A stretch of 21,610 nt of DNA from an uncultured Acetatifactor sp. (GTDB taxonomy: Bacteria > Bacillota > Clostridia > Lachnospirales > Lachnospiraceae): NCBI GenBank assembly GCA_910587755.1, contig CAJUNZ010000048.1:1-21610 (forward strand), read 5' to 3'. A model generated the notes under the pieces. The model saw nothing but the letters and a program-made list of their open reading frames with translations. It made no database searches and had not been told where the DNA came from. Position numbers and translations under genes: made by a program. Below are positions 6,485 to 14,992 of this stretch, in pieces (the stretch's first letter is position 1; each line of letters opens with the position of its first letter).

Positions 6485-7426
6485 CTACTTCTCCACCGTT
6501 GACAGGATCAGGCTCATCTTTCCCTCCATCTCCACGTCACCGTATCCGGCGGAGAGAATGAAATGATCCCCCTTGCGGACGTTCGTTCCGTCAACCCTTC
6601 CCTCTCCCTCCAGAACAGAGGCTGCCAGGAAAGGATACTTCTGCGCAAAAGAAGCCTTGCCGTTCACGTCCAGCTTAAAGACACTGTACTTATCACAGGA
6701 ATAGATCTGATTCAGTGTATTCTCCGGCAGATTCTCCGTGGATTTCACGCAGTCCCGGGTATCCCTCTCCGGCACGCGGATCACGTCCAGGCTCTTCTCA
6801 ATGTGCAGCTCCCGCTTCTTTCCGTCCTGAAGTCTGTCATAGTCATAAAGCCTGTAGGTGATATCGCTGTTCTGCTGGGTTTCCAGAATCAAGGTGTGAG
6901 CCTTGATGGCATGTACCGTGCCGGGATCGATCTGAAGAAAATCCCCCTTCCTGATGGGAATCTCCCGGATCAGTTCCCCCCACCTGGCCTCCTCCACCAT
7001 GGCGTGAAGTTCTTCCTCTGTCCTGGCATTGTGGCCAATGACAATTTTGGCATCTTCCCCGCAGTCCATAATGTACCAGCATTCTGTCTTTCCAAGACTG
7101 CCGTTCTCATGTTCCCCTGCGTAAGCGTCGTCCGGATGAACCTGAATGCTCAGATCGTCCTGGGCGTCAATGATCTTGGTCAGCAGCGGATACCTGTCAT
7201 AGGGCAGGCTGCCGAAAAATTCAGGATGCTCCTTCCACACCCAGGAGAGCTTCCGGCCTTTGAAACTGCCGCTGCGAACGGTGCCGTCCCCGTTGGGATG
7301 GGCCGAGATCCCCCAGCACTCCCCGATGCCGCTGCCCTCCACAGGGTAGCCGAACTCCTCCCGGAGCTTGGTGCCGCCCCAGATATTGTGTACGCACACA
7401 GGATCCAGTAAAAGCAACTCTCTCAT
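6485..7426 (-). CDS. manA: Mannose-6-phosphate isomerase, class I
   Basis: A 313-residue cupin-type enzyme, the short Firmicutes form of type I phosphomannose isomerase. The zinc site is visible as Gln95 and His97 (SIQVHPDD), Glu115 (GKTECWYI) and His172 (GTVHAI). GIGECWGISAHPNG near residue 35 and QQNSDITYRLYDYDR near residue 185 are family hallmarks. It interconverts mannose-6-phosphate and fructose-6-phosphate, feeding mannose into glycolysis or making mannose-6-phosphate for glycans. The ATG overlaps the stop of the upstream sugar kinase as ATGA (7423-7426), with GGGGG about 10 nt before it, so the two are translationally coupled. The same kinase-isomerase pairing occurs in Bacillus mannan/mannose gene clusters. 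Confidence 0.95.
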   Translation of the reverse strand: MRELLLLDPVCVHNIWGGTKLREEFGYPVEGSGIGECWGISAHPNGDGTVRSGSFKGRKLSWVWKEHPEFFGSLPYDRYPLLTKIIDAQDDLSIQVHPDDAYAGEHENGSLGKTECWYIMDCGEDAKIVIGHNARTEEELHAMVEEARWGELIREIPIRKGDFLQIDPGTVHAIKAHTLILETQQNSDITYRLYDYDRLQDGKKRELHIEKSLDVIRVPERDTRDCVKSTENLPENTLNQIYSCDKYSVFKLDVNGKASFAQKYPFLAASVLEGEGRVDGTNVRKGDHFILSAGYGDVEMEGKMSLILSTVEK

Positions 7427-8292
7427 AACGCAAGTACCCCCAGTCTGATGGCGCCCTTGATGCCGGGATCCTCCCCCAGGGCAGGCGCAACGATATAGTC
7501 ATCAATGGATTCCTGAAGCATCTTGTGGGAGACATAGCCGTTGAGGAATTTCACCACATCTTTCCGCACCATGCCAAAGAGCTTCTCCTGATGCATAATG
7601 CCTCCCCAGAGAATAACTTTCTGGGGCGAATAGGTCAGGATATAGTCTGCCACAGCCTGTCCAATATAGTAGGCCTCCAGTTCCCACACTTCATCCCGGT
7701 CCGCCAGAAGATGCCCTTTTTGTCCCCAGCGCTCCTCCACTGCCGGACCGCTGGCCAGACTCTCCATGCAGTTGCCATGGTAAGGACAGCGTCCCTTGTA
7801 GTGATCCTCCGGGTGCCTCATCAGCAGGATATGCCCTGCCTCCGGATGTACCAGACCGTGCAGCAGGCCCCCGTTGATGTAGACACCCACACCCACGCCG
7901 GTTCCCACCGTCACATAGATGGCGCTCTCCACCCCCTGAGCCGCCCCCCAGGTCACTTCCCCAAGAACCGCTCCGTTTACATCCGTGTCAAATCCCACCG
8001 GCACACCCAGAGCATCCTGGAAAGTTCCCACCACATTGCAGTTCTCCCAGCCCTGCTTGGGCGTCCTGGTGATATAGCCGTAAGTCTCAGACTGCCGGTT
8101 CAGGTCAAGGGGGCCGAAACACCCAATGCCCAGGGCCTTGATGTCCCATCCTTTAAAGTAGCTGATCAGCTCTCCAAAAGTCTCCCGGGGCTGCCTGGTG
8201 GGGTAGGACTTCCTGTCCAGTATGGTTCCGTTCTCATCCCCGACAGCACAGATCATCTTTGTGCCGCCGGCTTCAATGCCTCCGATTAACAT
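7423..8292 (-). CDS. ROK family sugar kinase, fructokinase type
   Basis: A 289-residue ROK-fold kinase. GGIEAGGTK at residues 4-12 is the ATP phosphate loop and Asp104 in FDTDVNGA is the expected catalytic base. YVTVGTGVGVGVY is the second nucleotide motif. The ROK zinc site is His154 plus CPYHGNC (Cys169, His172, Cys175). The GHILLMRHPEDHYKGRCPYH segment and length match Firmicutes fructokinases such as YdhR/GmuE rather than glucokinases, so the likely reaction is fructose (possibly also mannose) to the 6-phosphate. AGGAGGAG lies 6 nt before the ATG and a near-consensus promoter lies upstream. It is coupled to manA by an ATGA overlap. Exact sugar specificity cannot be fixed from sequence. 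Confidence 0.9.
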   Translation of the reverse strand: MLIGGIEAGGTKMICAVGDENGTILDRKSYPTRQPRETFGELISYFKGWDIKALGIGCFGPLDLNRQSETYGYITRTPKQGWENCNVVGTFQDALGVPVGFDTDVNGAVLGEVTWGAAQGVESAIYVTVGTGVGVGVYINGGLLHGLVHPEAGHILLMRHPEDHYKGRCPYHGNCMESLASGPAVEERWGQKGHLLADRDEVWELEAYYIGQAVADYILTYSPQKVILWGGIMHQEKLFGMVRKDVVKFLNGYVSHKMLQESIDDYIVAPALGEDPGIKGAIRLGVLAL

Positions 8293-8322
8293 GTCATACT
8301 CCTCCTGAAAAATGTTTATTTA

Positions 8323-8350
8323 AGTATAACATATGCCAAAATCATGTCAA
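8323..8350 (-). promoter_or_regulatory. Sigma-A promoter for the kinase-manA operon
   Basis: TTGACA (8350-8345), 16-nt spacer, TATACT (8328-8323), preceded by TGT (extended -10). It sits between the sensor kinase stop and the sugar kinase start, making the two-gene sugar operon independent of the two-component unit. Confidence 0.75.
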
Positions 8351-8380
8351 GGCGTATGGGGAAAGAATTCTTACAGGAAT

Positions 8381-11029
8381 TTACAGAGGGCCCGGCAGAG
8401 CGACATCCTTCCCCAAAGGTAAATGCCATATGGTAGTCACCTTGAACAGGTCCCCGTCCACCTCCAGGGACAGCTCCCCGCCCTGAAGCTGGGTAAAACT
8501 CTTGGCGATGGCAAGCCCCAGCCCGCTTCCCTCGGTGTTGCGGGAAGAATCCCCCCGCACAAAACGCTCTGTCAGCTCCTCCGCCGCCACCGTGATCTCC
8601 TGGGCGGAAATATTTTTCATGGTAATCACAACCGTATCATCTATCCGGAAACCATTCACATAGACCCTGGTGCCCCTGAGGGCATATTTTGCAATGTTCC
8701 CAAAAAGATTCTCATAGATCCGGAATGTCTTCTGGCTGTCCAGAGGCAGAATCACCTTCTCGTCCGTCAGATTCATCCTCACGTCCAGCCGGGCCTCCTC
8801 CAGCTTGTCGGACATCTCAAACGCAGCCTGCTTTATAAGGCTCATAATGTCCACATCCATAAGGTTCAGGGTCATATTGTCGGAACTGGCCTTGCTGAAC
8901 TCGAACAGATCCTCAATGAGAGATTTCAGCCTGAGAGCCTTCCGTTCCAGAGTGGACAGATACTCCTGCCGCCGGGCCTCCGGGATATCCTTCTCCTTCA
9001 GCAGATCCGCGTAGGTGATAATGGCCGTAAGGGGCGTCTTTAAGTCGTGGGACATATTTGTCACCAGCTCCGCCTTCATGCGCTGGCTCTTTACCTCCGC
9101 GTCCACGGCCTTTTTCAGGCCTTCCTGAATCTTAAAAACCTGTTCCCGGAAAGGCTCAAAGACTCCCAGATCCTCATTGATGGTCACATTCAGCCTGCCC
9201 TTTGCAATCTCATCCACGGCCCTGAGCAGAATCCGGTAAGAATACTGCAGCCCGCTGACATATTTTCTCAGGATAAAGTACAGCACCACAGAATACGCCA
9301 CCGTTATGCCCAGCCCCCCAAACCACAGACAGCTGATAAAGAAAAGGATCACTGCATTCACCAGAACCAGTTTCATAATCACCTTGTGGGAGTCCCGGGT
9401 CAGATCCATATGGGCCACAGCCTGGTAAAAACGCACCAGATTTCGTTTCATAAACGGGAAGAAACGATAGAGAATACTCCTTTGCTTAATATATTCTTTC
9501 ATTCCCAACTCCCGAAGCGCCCTGGCACAGATACCCACATACCAGCAGCAGAAGAAAAACGCCGTCAGCACCGCCAGATTCAGAGCACCCGCTATAAGCC
9601 ATGCGCCCTCCGGATTGTTCAGATGTCTGGAAAATACCCCCCCTGCCCTGCCGCTGGCCATAAATGCCACCATACTGACCATATAATACACAACCGTACC
9701 CAGAGTGATCACAACACCCGTCAGCACTTCCAGGGAGACAGAACAGATCCGCTCCTCCTGCCAGGGTTTTTCCTTCCCCGGAAGAGGGAGAAAAAGCCCT
9801 CCCAGAGCCACCAGGGTCATGACGATAAGCAGAAATCCACCCACGCCCATATCCAGATAGGCATGGAATATCCATCCCTCCCTCTGGTAGATTCTCACCG
9901 AGTAATTCCCCTGGTCATAAGACATTTCCATGGAGACCGTCTCTACCCGGCTGTCCCCTCCCATGCTTGCCCAGGCCTCATTGGAAATGGCAAATGTGAC
10001 CGTACAGTCCACAGGCCCTTTCACCGACACGTAGCTTCCCAGTTCCTCCCAGACATCCACAATACTGCCCAGAATATTTTCCCGCAGTGCCTCCCCCGCA
10101 TGCCTGCGGACTGTGCTCTGATCGGTGCCGCAGATATCCTCCCCCAGGGTCACGTTCCCCATGCTGTCAAAGGTGAAACTCAGCAGAAAATGCTGTTCCT
10201 CCAGCCCCCGTTCCCTTTCCTCCGCCGACATGTTGGTGAGATACCGTTCTGTGGTATTATCCTGGATAATATAGTCGTAACTGCTGTTGAGATGACTGAA
10301 ACTGTTCTCCAGGCTCTGGAAATAATTCCTCAGACTCTGTAGCCCTTCCTCCACCTTTACACATTCCTCAAAAGTGAGGTCATATTGATCCGTTCCTCCC
10401 CCGGCGGCATATTCCCTGAGCCATTCTTCGTCCAGATTTCCCTTAGCCACCGCCTCCTGCAGCCATTCCTCCTTCAGTCCCAGGGCGGCCAAACCTTCCT
10501 GCCCCAGGGCCTCTCCCTGAATCTCCGACCTTCCCCCGCCTGCAGTCTGAACCATTTCCTCAGAGCTCTCCGGAACTTCCGGCGCCTCTTCCTCCTCATG
10601 AAAACCAGGGCTTGGGCCGTCGATATCCCACTGTCCCTGGTCCACCAGCACCTCCAGCAGCTGCCGGTATCCAGTCAGTTTGCTCTCCTCCAACAGCCAG
10701 CGGTGTCCCTCATCCGTCTCCAGAAAAATGTCCCCATAACCCAGCTGCTCTCCCTGGCGGACATTGTACAGATCCCGGTAGAGCAGGTAGCAGCTCTGGT
10801 AAAGCCAGGAAATGTTCTCCGCCCTTTCCAGAGGATTTTCTATATATTTTTCCGCACTGGAGCGGAACACGCCATAAAAGCAGCTGAATACGGCGGCGCA
10901 GGCAAAACTGACCCCAATGCCCCAGAAAATCCAGGGTCTGCACCACCCTTTTATCCGCTTTCTGTCCTCCCCGGGAGAATACTCCGCAGGCACTGCCCCC
11001 CGCTGATTCTTTTTTCTCAAAAATCCCAT
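8381..11029 (-). CDS. Large multi-TM sensor histidine kinase (VanS/OmpR-partner type)
   Basis: An 882-residue membrane kinase. The layout I read is TM1 about 32-54, an extracytoplasmic region of about 340 residues (55-393), then five further hydrophobic segments near 394-416, 434-457, 477-498, 551-571 and 571-587. A HAMP-like linker follows, then the DHp helix with His661 in MSHDLKTPLT, and the ATPase domain with N-box ENLFGNIAKYAL (Asn778) and G-box GSGLGLAIAK (834-843). The outer region carries an acidic low-complexity stretch (HEEEEAPEVPESSEE). ATG at 11029 is chosen because GGGGAGG lies 6 nt upstream; an open frame to 11080 has none. It starts 54 nt after the response regulator and surely pairs with it. 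The signal sensed is unknown; the context suggests the cell envelope. Confidence 0.93.
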   Translation of the reverse strand: MGFLRKKNQRGAVPAEYSPGEDRKRIKGWCRPWIFWGIGVSFACAAVFSCFYGVFRSSAEKYIENPLERAENISWLYQSCYLLYRDLYNVRQGEQLGYGDIFLETDEGHRWLLEESKLTGYRQLLEVLVDQGQWDIDGPSPGFHEEEEAPEVPESSEEMVQTAGGGRSEIQGEALGQEGLAALGLKEEWLQEAVAKGNLDEEWLREYAAGGGTDQYDLTFEECVKVEEGLQSLRNYFQSLENSFSHLNSSYDYIIQDNTTERYLTNMSAEERERGLEEQHFLLSFTFDSMGNVTLGEDICGTDQSTVRRHAGEALRENILGSIVDVWEELGSYVSVKGPVDCTVTFAISNEAWASMGGDSRVETVSMEMSYDQGNYSVRIYQREGWIFHAYLDMGVGGFLLIVMTLVALGGLFLPLPGKEKPWQEERICSVSLEVLTGVVITLGTVVYYMVSMVAFMASGRAGGVFSRHLNNPEGAWLIAGALNLAVLTAFFFCCWYVGICARALRELGMKEYIKQRSILYRFFPFMKRNLVRFYQAVAHMDLTRDSHKVIMKLVLVNAVILFFISCLWFGGLGITVAYSVVLYFILRKYVSGLQYSYRILLRAVDEIAKGRLNVTINEDLGVFEPFREQVFKIQEGLKKAVDAEVKSQRMKAELVTNMSHDLKTPLTAIITYADLLKEKDIPEARRQEYLSTLERKALRLKSLIEDLFEFSKASSDNMTLNLMDVDIMSLIKQAAFEMSDKLEEARLDVRMNLTDEKVILPLDSQKTFRIYENLFGNIAKYALRGTRVYVNGFRIDDTVVITMKNISAQEITVAAEELTERFVRGDSSRNTEGSGLGLAIAKSFTQLQGGELSLEVDGDLFKVTTIWHLPLGKDVALPGPL

Positions 11030-11083
11030 ATGAATCCTCCCCGGCTTTCTGAAACGGCATTTAAAGTTATTTCCTGACAATTC

Positions 11084-11794
11084 CTACTGCCGGTCTATCT
11101 TATATCCTACTCCCCAGACCACCTTCAAATATTTGGGATTTTTCGGGTCGATCTCAATCTTCTCTCTGATATTTCTCACATGTACCATTATAGTGTCCGT
11201 GTTCACCGCCTTCTCGTTCCAGATGCGCTCATAGATCTCATCCGCAGAGAACACCCTGCCCGGATTCTTAATCAGAAGCTGTACAATCTTAAACTCCATG
11301 GGGGTCAGTTTTACCGGCTCCCCGTCCACGCTCACCTCCACAGTGTCCTCATTCAGCTCCAGTCCCCCAATGACATGAACATGGTCCCTGCCGCTGTCCT
11401 CCTTCAGGGCGGAGAGATATTTGGAGTATCTGCGAAGGTGGGAATTCACCCTGGCCAGCAGTTCCAGAGGCGTGAAAGGCTTGGTGACATAGTCGTCCGC
11501 CCCCATGTTCAGCCCCATGATTTTATCCACCTCTTCGGACTTGGCAGAGAGCATAATCACAGGAAATTCACACTCCTGGGAGCGAAGCTTTAACAGCATG
11601 GTAACTCCGTCCATCACCGGCATCATAATGTCAACAATGGCCAGATGTATCTCTTCCTGCCCGATAATCTTCAGCCCCTCCGCGCCGTTGGCCGCCTGAT
11701 GGACTTCGTATCCCTGATTCCTCAGATAGATCTCAATGCCCTCCCTGATCTCCTTGTCATCCTCCACCACCAAAATGTGAAACTTCTGTTCCAT
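11084..11794 (-). CDS. OmpR/VanR-type response regulator
   Basis: A 236-residue DNA-binding regulator. The receiver domain (about 5-120) has the acidic pair VEDD at 10-13, phosphoacceptor Asp55 in LAIVDIMMPVMDG, Ser83 in MLSAK and Lys105 in VTKPFTPLE. The C-terminal winged-helix domain (about 140-235) has LTPMEFKIVQLLIKNPGRVF, then TDTIMVHVRNIREKIE as the recognition-helix region and VVWGVGYKI at the end. The length and the single-wing C-terminus match VanR/PhoP-type proteins of Gram-positive bacteria. GAGGGGGG precedes the ATG by 6 nt. It lies just upstream of the sensor kinase and 79 nt after the glycosyltransferase, so it is likely co-transcribed with both. Targets are unknown; the envelope genes in the same unit are the obvious candidates. 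Confidence 0.95.
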   Translation of the reverse strand: MEQKFHILVVEDDKEIREGIEIYLRNQGYEVHQAANGAEGLKIIGQEEIHLAIVDIMMPVMDGVTMLLKLRSQECEFPVIMLSAKSEEVDKIMGLNMGADDYVTKPFTPLELLARVNSHLRRYSKYLSALKEDSGRDHVHVIGGLELNEDTVEVSVDGEPVKLTPMEFKIVQLLIKNPGRVFSADEIYERIWNEKAVNTDTIMVHVRNIREKIEIDPKNPKYLKVVWGVGYKIDRQ

Positions 11795-11873
11795 ATGTTA
11801 CCCCCCTCAGTAAGGAAATGCCACCCGATCTCTAATGCAGGGCAATTCCTGATGTATTCTGCCTGGGGGCCCT

Positions 11874-13079
11874 TTATGCCGAACGCAGTCCGGCGTTTGC
11901 CCTGGCCCTTCTTCCCAGGCTGCCTTCTTTCCGACAAGCTATATTATAATAAGAAACTGCCTTCAAGGCAACAGCTTCTTCCCGAAACAGCTGTGCTTTT
12001 TGGAGAGCGTTCCCGGCCATGGCAATGTACTCCCGGGAGGATATTCCATTGAGGAAATCCGCCAGGCTTTCGGCATATTCTTCCTGATTCTCTTCCGTCA
12101 GTATCCCGTTCACCCCGTGGTCCACCAGATCCTCCACGCCGGAAGCCCTCACTGCCACCACAGGGGTCCCTCCGGCAAAAGCCTCCAGCACCACAATGCC
12201 CTGGGTCTCGGTTTTGGAGGCAAAGCAGAACCCGTCTGCGGCCTTAAAATAGGGCGCCGTCTCCTCGTTGGGCAGCGCTCCTGTAAAGACCACTTCCTCC
12301 TCCAGGCCCAGCTGGACACTGCGGCTGCGCAGAGCCTCCAGATCCTGGCCCCAGCCCACCATCAGCATGCGGAATGGCTTCCCGTACAGCGCTTTGGCCC
12401 GGGCCAGGCTCTCCAGGAGAAATGTCACATTTTTTTCCTGGGTCATTCTGGACACGGTCAAAAGCAGAGGCATGTTCTCCGCTCCGTACTTTCTGCGGAC
12501 GGCGGCGGCCTCCTCCTCTTTTGTCTGGAAATTCCTGTTCTCAATGCCCGTGGGCAGGATACCTACCTTTTCAGGGTCCAGCCTGCACTCCTGTGTCAGA
12601 TACTGCCCCATGCCTTCCGTGGGGGCAAAGACAACGCTGCAGTTTTGAAAAAATGTCCTCAGGTACAGGGGCATCACACGCTCCAGGCGGAGGATTCCTT
12701 TGGTGTAGCAGCGGGCATACTGCTCGTATCTGGTGTGATAGGTGAACACCAGAGGAATCCCATACTTACGGGACATACGCACGGCCGTCCTGCCGATGAG
12801 CATGGGATGGTGTACATGGATAATGTCATAGGTGTGCTCCTGGAATTCCTTCTCTATCCTGGCATCAAAGGGATTTGGCAGCACAATCCCTCCCACAAAA
12901 CGCTTCATACAGGTGGCGTAGCGGAATACATTTTCCTCCTGCTGCTGTTCGTTGTAAGTGGGGGCGAAGATTGTCACTTCATGCCCCAGGGCCTTAAGTC
13001 CTCCCGCCAGTCTCTCTATGGAGATGGGAACTCCTCCCAGCACCGGCTTATAATTATTTGTCATCAGCGCGATTCTCAT
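11874..13079 (-). CDS. GT4 family glycosyltransferase, probably membrane-lipid acting
   Basis: A 401-residue GT-B fold enzyme. The N-terminal Rossmann half opens with IALMTNNYKPVLGGVPISIE and includes DIIHVHHPMLIGR (85-97) and FTYHTRYEQY. The C-terminal half has VGILPTGIE, LLLTVSRMTQEKN and the retaining GT4 E-x7-E motif, Glu291 to Glu299 in SKTETQGIVVLEAFAGGTPVV. Firmicutes proteins of this pattern are commonly diacylglycerol 3-glucosyltransferases that make glycolipid anchors, so a peripheral membrane role is likely but not proven. GGTGG lies 7 nt before the ATG. The last 17 residues are basic and Ala-rich (EGSLGRRARANAGLRSA), a possible membrane-interaction tail. It lies between a DedA protein and a two-component system, consistent with an envelope unit. 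Confidence 0.9.
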   Translation of the reverse strand: MRIALMTNNYKPVLGGVPISIERLAGGLKALGHEVTIFAPTYNEQQQEENVFRYATCMKRFVGGIVLPNPFDARIEKEFQEHTYDIIHVHHPMLIGRTAVRMSRKYGIPLVFTYHTRYEQYARCYTKGILRLERVMPLYLRTFFQNCSVVFAPTEGMGQYLTQECRLDPEKVGILPTGIENRNFQTKEEEAAAVRRKYGAENMPLLLTVSRMTQEKNVTFLLESLARAKALYGKPFRMLMVGWGQDLEALRSRSVQLGLEEEVVFTGALPNEETAPYFKAADGFCFASKTETQGIVVLEAFAGGTPVVAVRASGVEDLVDHGVNGILTEENQEEYAESLADFLNGISSREYIAMAGNALQKAQLFREEAVALKAVSYYNIACRKEGSLGRRARANAGLRSA

Positions 13080-13127
13080 CCTTATACCACCATGCCTTTC
13101 CCTCTGTCACTGTACCGTCCGAAAGTC

Positions 13128-13643
13128 TTATGCAATCCCAAGAATCTGAAACACCTTGTCCCCCATGAGATACCCTGCGCCCACAAACACAAAGTTCCAG
13201 ATCAGGATACCGCAGGCGGAGCTGACCACATACTTGCCCAGATCCATCTTCACCACCCCTGCGGGAATGGACACAATGGTCCGGATCATGGGCAGGAGCT
13301 TCCCAAGGAATACCCCCATACATCCTTTGCGCCGGATCCAGTCCAGATTCTTGTCAATGGTCTCCTTCTGCTTGGGGAACTTTCTGGTATAGGCATTCAG
13401 GAATACCTCTCCGCCTTTTCTCCCCAGAGCGTACAGAATAAGGCTGCCCAAAAGCCCCGCAGCCAGAGTGATGACCATCACCCAGAAAAAGCTGATATTG
13501 CCTTTGGCTGCCATTATGCCGGACAGAGGCATAATGATCCCTGCGGGAAACCCCGGCAGATTCATATACTCCAACAGAACAATCACAAAAATAGCGATGG
13601 CACCATACTTGGTGAAATAAAAAGTCAGTGCACCCAGATCCAT
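13128..13643 (-). CDS. DedA family (SNARE-associated/VTT domain) membrane protein
   Basis: A 171-residue integral membrane protein, shorter than the roughly 200 residues of classical DedA. Family features are an early acidic residue in LLEYMNLPGFPAG, GSLILYALGRKGG, and the diagnostic GKLLPMIRTIVSIPAGVVKMDLGKY segment followed by a final hydrophobic helix. The second conserved acidic residue, usually found after the P-G in the loop, appears to be replaced in PAGIIMPLSG. DedA proteins belong to a superfamily with members that scramble or flip lipids, including undecaprenyl phosphate and phosphatidylethanolamine. The neighbouring lipid-type glycosyltransferase suits such a role, but that is an inference. 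AGGGGG lies 9 nt before the ATG. It is the first gene of the probable four-gene envelope/two-component unit. Confidence 0.9.
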   Translation of the reverse strand: MDLGALTFYFTKYGAIAIFVIVLLEYMNLPGFPAGIIMPLSGIMAAKGNISFFWVMVITLAAGLLGSLILYALGRKGGEVFLNAYTRKFPKQKETIDKNLDWIRRKGCMGVFLGKLLPMIRTIVSIPAGVVKMDLGKYVVSSACGILIWNFVFVGAGYLMGDKVFQILGIA

Positions 13644-13677
13644 AATATATGTCCCCCTTCATCTTTTTGTTGGAGTT

Positions 13678-13683
13678 AGTATA
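13678..13683 (-). promoter_or_regulatory. Possible -10 element for the dedA-type operon
   Basis: TATACT lies 34 nt upstream of the DedA-type ATG, with no good -35 at 16-18 nt. A weaker alternative on the same strand is TTGGGA, 17 nt, TTTATT a little further upstream. The absence of a clean -35 would fit an activator-dependent promoter, possibly the response regulator of the same unit. Confidence 0.3.
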
Positions 13684-13740
13684 CTGAGAAAAAATAAACT
13701 CTATCCGCAGGGATTTCCCAAGAAAATCTAAAGATATTTG

Positions 13741-13784
13741 AAAAACTTAGAAAAGCGCTCTTATCCTCTAGGGATAAAAGCGCT
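13741..13784 (-). terminator. Second of two tandem terminators downstream of ilvC
   Basis: On the minus strand AGCGCTTTTATCC (13784-13772) pairs with GGATAAGAGCGCT (13766-13754), a 13-bp stem with a single U-G pair and a 5-nt loop. A T-rich tract (TTTCTAAGTTTTT) follows. It would also fold on the plus strand, but no plus-strand gene ends here. Confidence 0.8.
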
Positions 13785-13853
13785 GCTTTCCACTTCCGAA
13801 ACGTACCTCACAGTCCTTGCGGTAAAAGGAATTTTTCTCCGTTCCCCTATTTG

Positions 13854-13900
13854 AAAAGGACATGGAGAAAAGTTATCGCAGCTCTTCTCCATGTCCTTTT
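13854..13900 (-). terminator. Primary terminator of ilvC
   Basis: Perfect 16-bp inverted repeat: AAAAGGACATGGAGAA (13900-13885) and TTCTCCATGTCCTTTT (13869-13854) on the minus strand, with a 15-nt loop. It starts 19 nt after the ilvC stop. The U-tail is the TTTT at the end of the stem. Confidence 0.85.
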
Positions 13901-13919
13901 ACAGCACCATGTGCCGTTA

Positions 13920-14939
13920 TCAGTTATTGATCAGCTTGTCATCCTCATTGTTCCAGCTGTAGAGTTTGCGGATCTCCTCGCCCACCTTCTCTGCGGGATG
14001 CTCTGCGGCCAGTTTTCTCATGGCCTTAAAGTGCACCTGCCTGCCTGCAGGGGACATATCCAGCAGGAACTCCTTGGCAAAAGTGCCGTCCTGGATATCG
14101 CTGAGAATCTTCTTCATGGCCGCCTTGGTCTCCTCCGTGATCACCTTGGGTCCGGTGATATAGTCGCCGTACTCTGCGGTGTTGGAGATGGAATATCTCA
14201 TCCCTGCAAAGCCGCTCTGGTAGATCAGATCCACAATCAGCTTCATCTCATGGATGCACTCAAAGTATGCGTTTCTCTCGTCATACCCGGCCTCCACCAG
14301 AGTCTCAAAACCAGCCTGCATCAGAGCGCAGACACCGCCGCAGAGCACAGCCTGCTCGCCGAAAAGATCCGTCTCCGTCTCCGTGCGGAAAGTGGTTTCA
14401 AGAACGCCTGCTCTTGCGCCGCCGATGCCCAGAGCATAGGCCAGAGCGATGTCCTGCGCCTTGCCCGTGGCATCCTGTTCCACTGCCACCAGACAGGGCA
14501 CGCCCTTGCCTTCCTGGTACTCGCTCCTCACCGTATGTCCGGGTCCCTTGGGAGCCACCATGGTCACGTCCACATCCTTAGGGGGCACGATGCAGCCGAA
14601 ATGGATGTTGAATCCATGGGCAAACATCAGCATATTGCCCGCCTCCAGGTTGGGCTCAATATCGTTCTTGTACAGATCGGCCTGCTTCTCATCATTGATC
14701 AGAATCATGATGATGTCCGCCTTCTTTGCCGCCTCTGCCGCAGTATATACTTCAAATCCCTGCTTCACCGCCTTGTCCCAGGACCTGGATCCTTCGTAAA
14801 GGCCGATGATAACATGACAGCCGGAATCCTTCAGGTTCAGCGCATGTGCATGTCCCTGGCTGCCATAGCCGATGATTGCAATGGTCTTTCCCTCCAGAAG
14901 GGACAGGCTGCAGTCCTCCTGATAAAAAATCTTCGCCAT
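13920..14939 (-). CDS. ilvC: Ketol-acid reductoisomerase, class I
   Basis: A 339-residue enzyme, the class I (short) length. The Rossmann motif is GYGSQG at 24-29. Catalytic residues are present: His108 in FAHGFNIHF, metal ligands Asp191 and Glu195 (DLFGEQ), Glu227 and Glu231 (FECIHEMKL), and Ser252. It converts acetolactate or acetohydroxybutyrate to the dihydroxy acids of valine and isoleucine synthesis. In the cofactor loop after beta-2 the sequence is GLYEGSRSW (46-54): Tyr-Glu sits where many NADPH enzymes carry a basic residue. The ATG at 14939 has GGAGG 8 nt upstream; an open frame to 14960 only adds residues that include this ribosome site. It follows the second small subunit gene by 77 nt and ends in two tandem terminators. 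Confidence 0.97.
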   Translation of the reverse strand: MAKIFYQEDCSLSLLEGKTIAIIGYGSQGHAHALNLKDSGCHVIIGLYEGSRSWDKAVKQGFEVYTAAEAAKKADIIMILINDEKQADLYKNDIEPNLEAGNMLMFAHGFNIHFGCIVPPKDVDVTMVAPKGPGHTVRSEYQEGKGVPCLVAVEQDATGKAQDIALAYALGIGGARAGVLETTFRTETETDLFGEQAVLCGGVCALMQAGFETLVEAGYDERNAYFECIHEMKLIVDLIYQSGFAGMRYSISNTAEYGDYITGPKVITEETKAAMKKILSDIQDGTFAKEFLLDMSPAGRQVHFKAMRKLAAEHPAEKVGEEIRKLYSWNNEDDKLINN

Positions 14940-14992
14940 TTTTCTTTCCTCCGTGTTCACTTTTTCGTTTAATGTCTGTACTCTATAACTGA

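Noticed and set aside
9047..10342. Plus-strand open frame of 431 codons opposite the sensor kinase
   Set aside because: It is rich in His, Gln and Pro, has no domain, and the kinase motifs on the minus strand are clear.
12000..13679. Very long plus-strand open frame (559 codons) opposite the glycosyltransferase and DedA genes
   Set aside because: It crosses two well-supported minus-strand genes and their gap, has shadow-like composition and shows no conserved motif.
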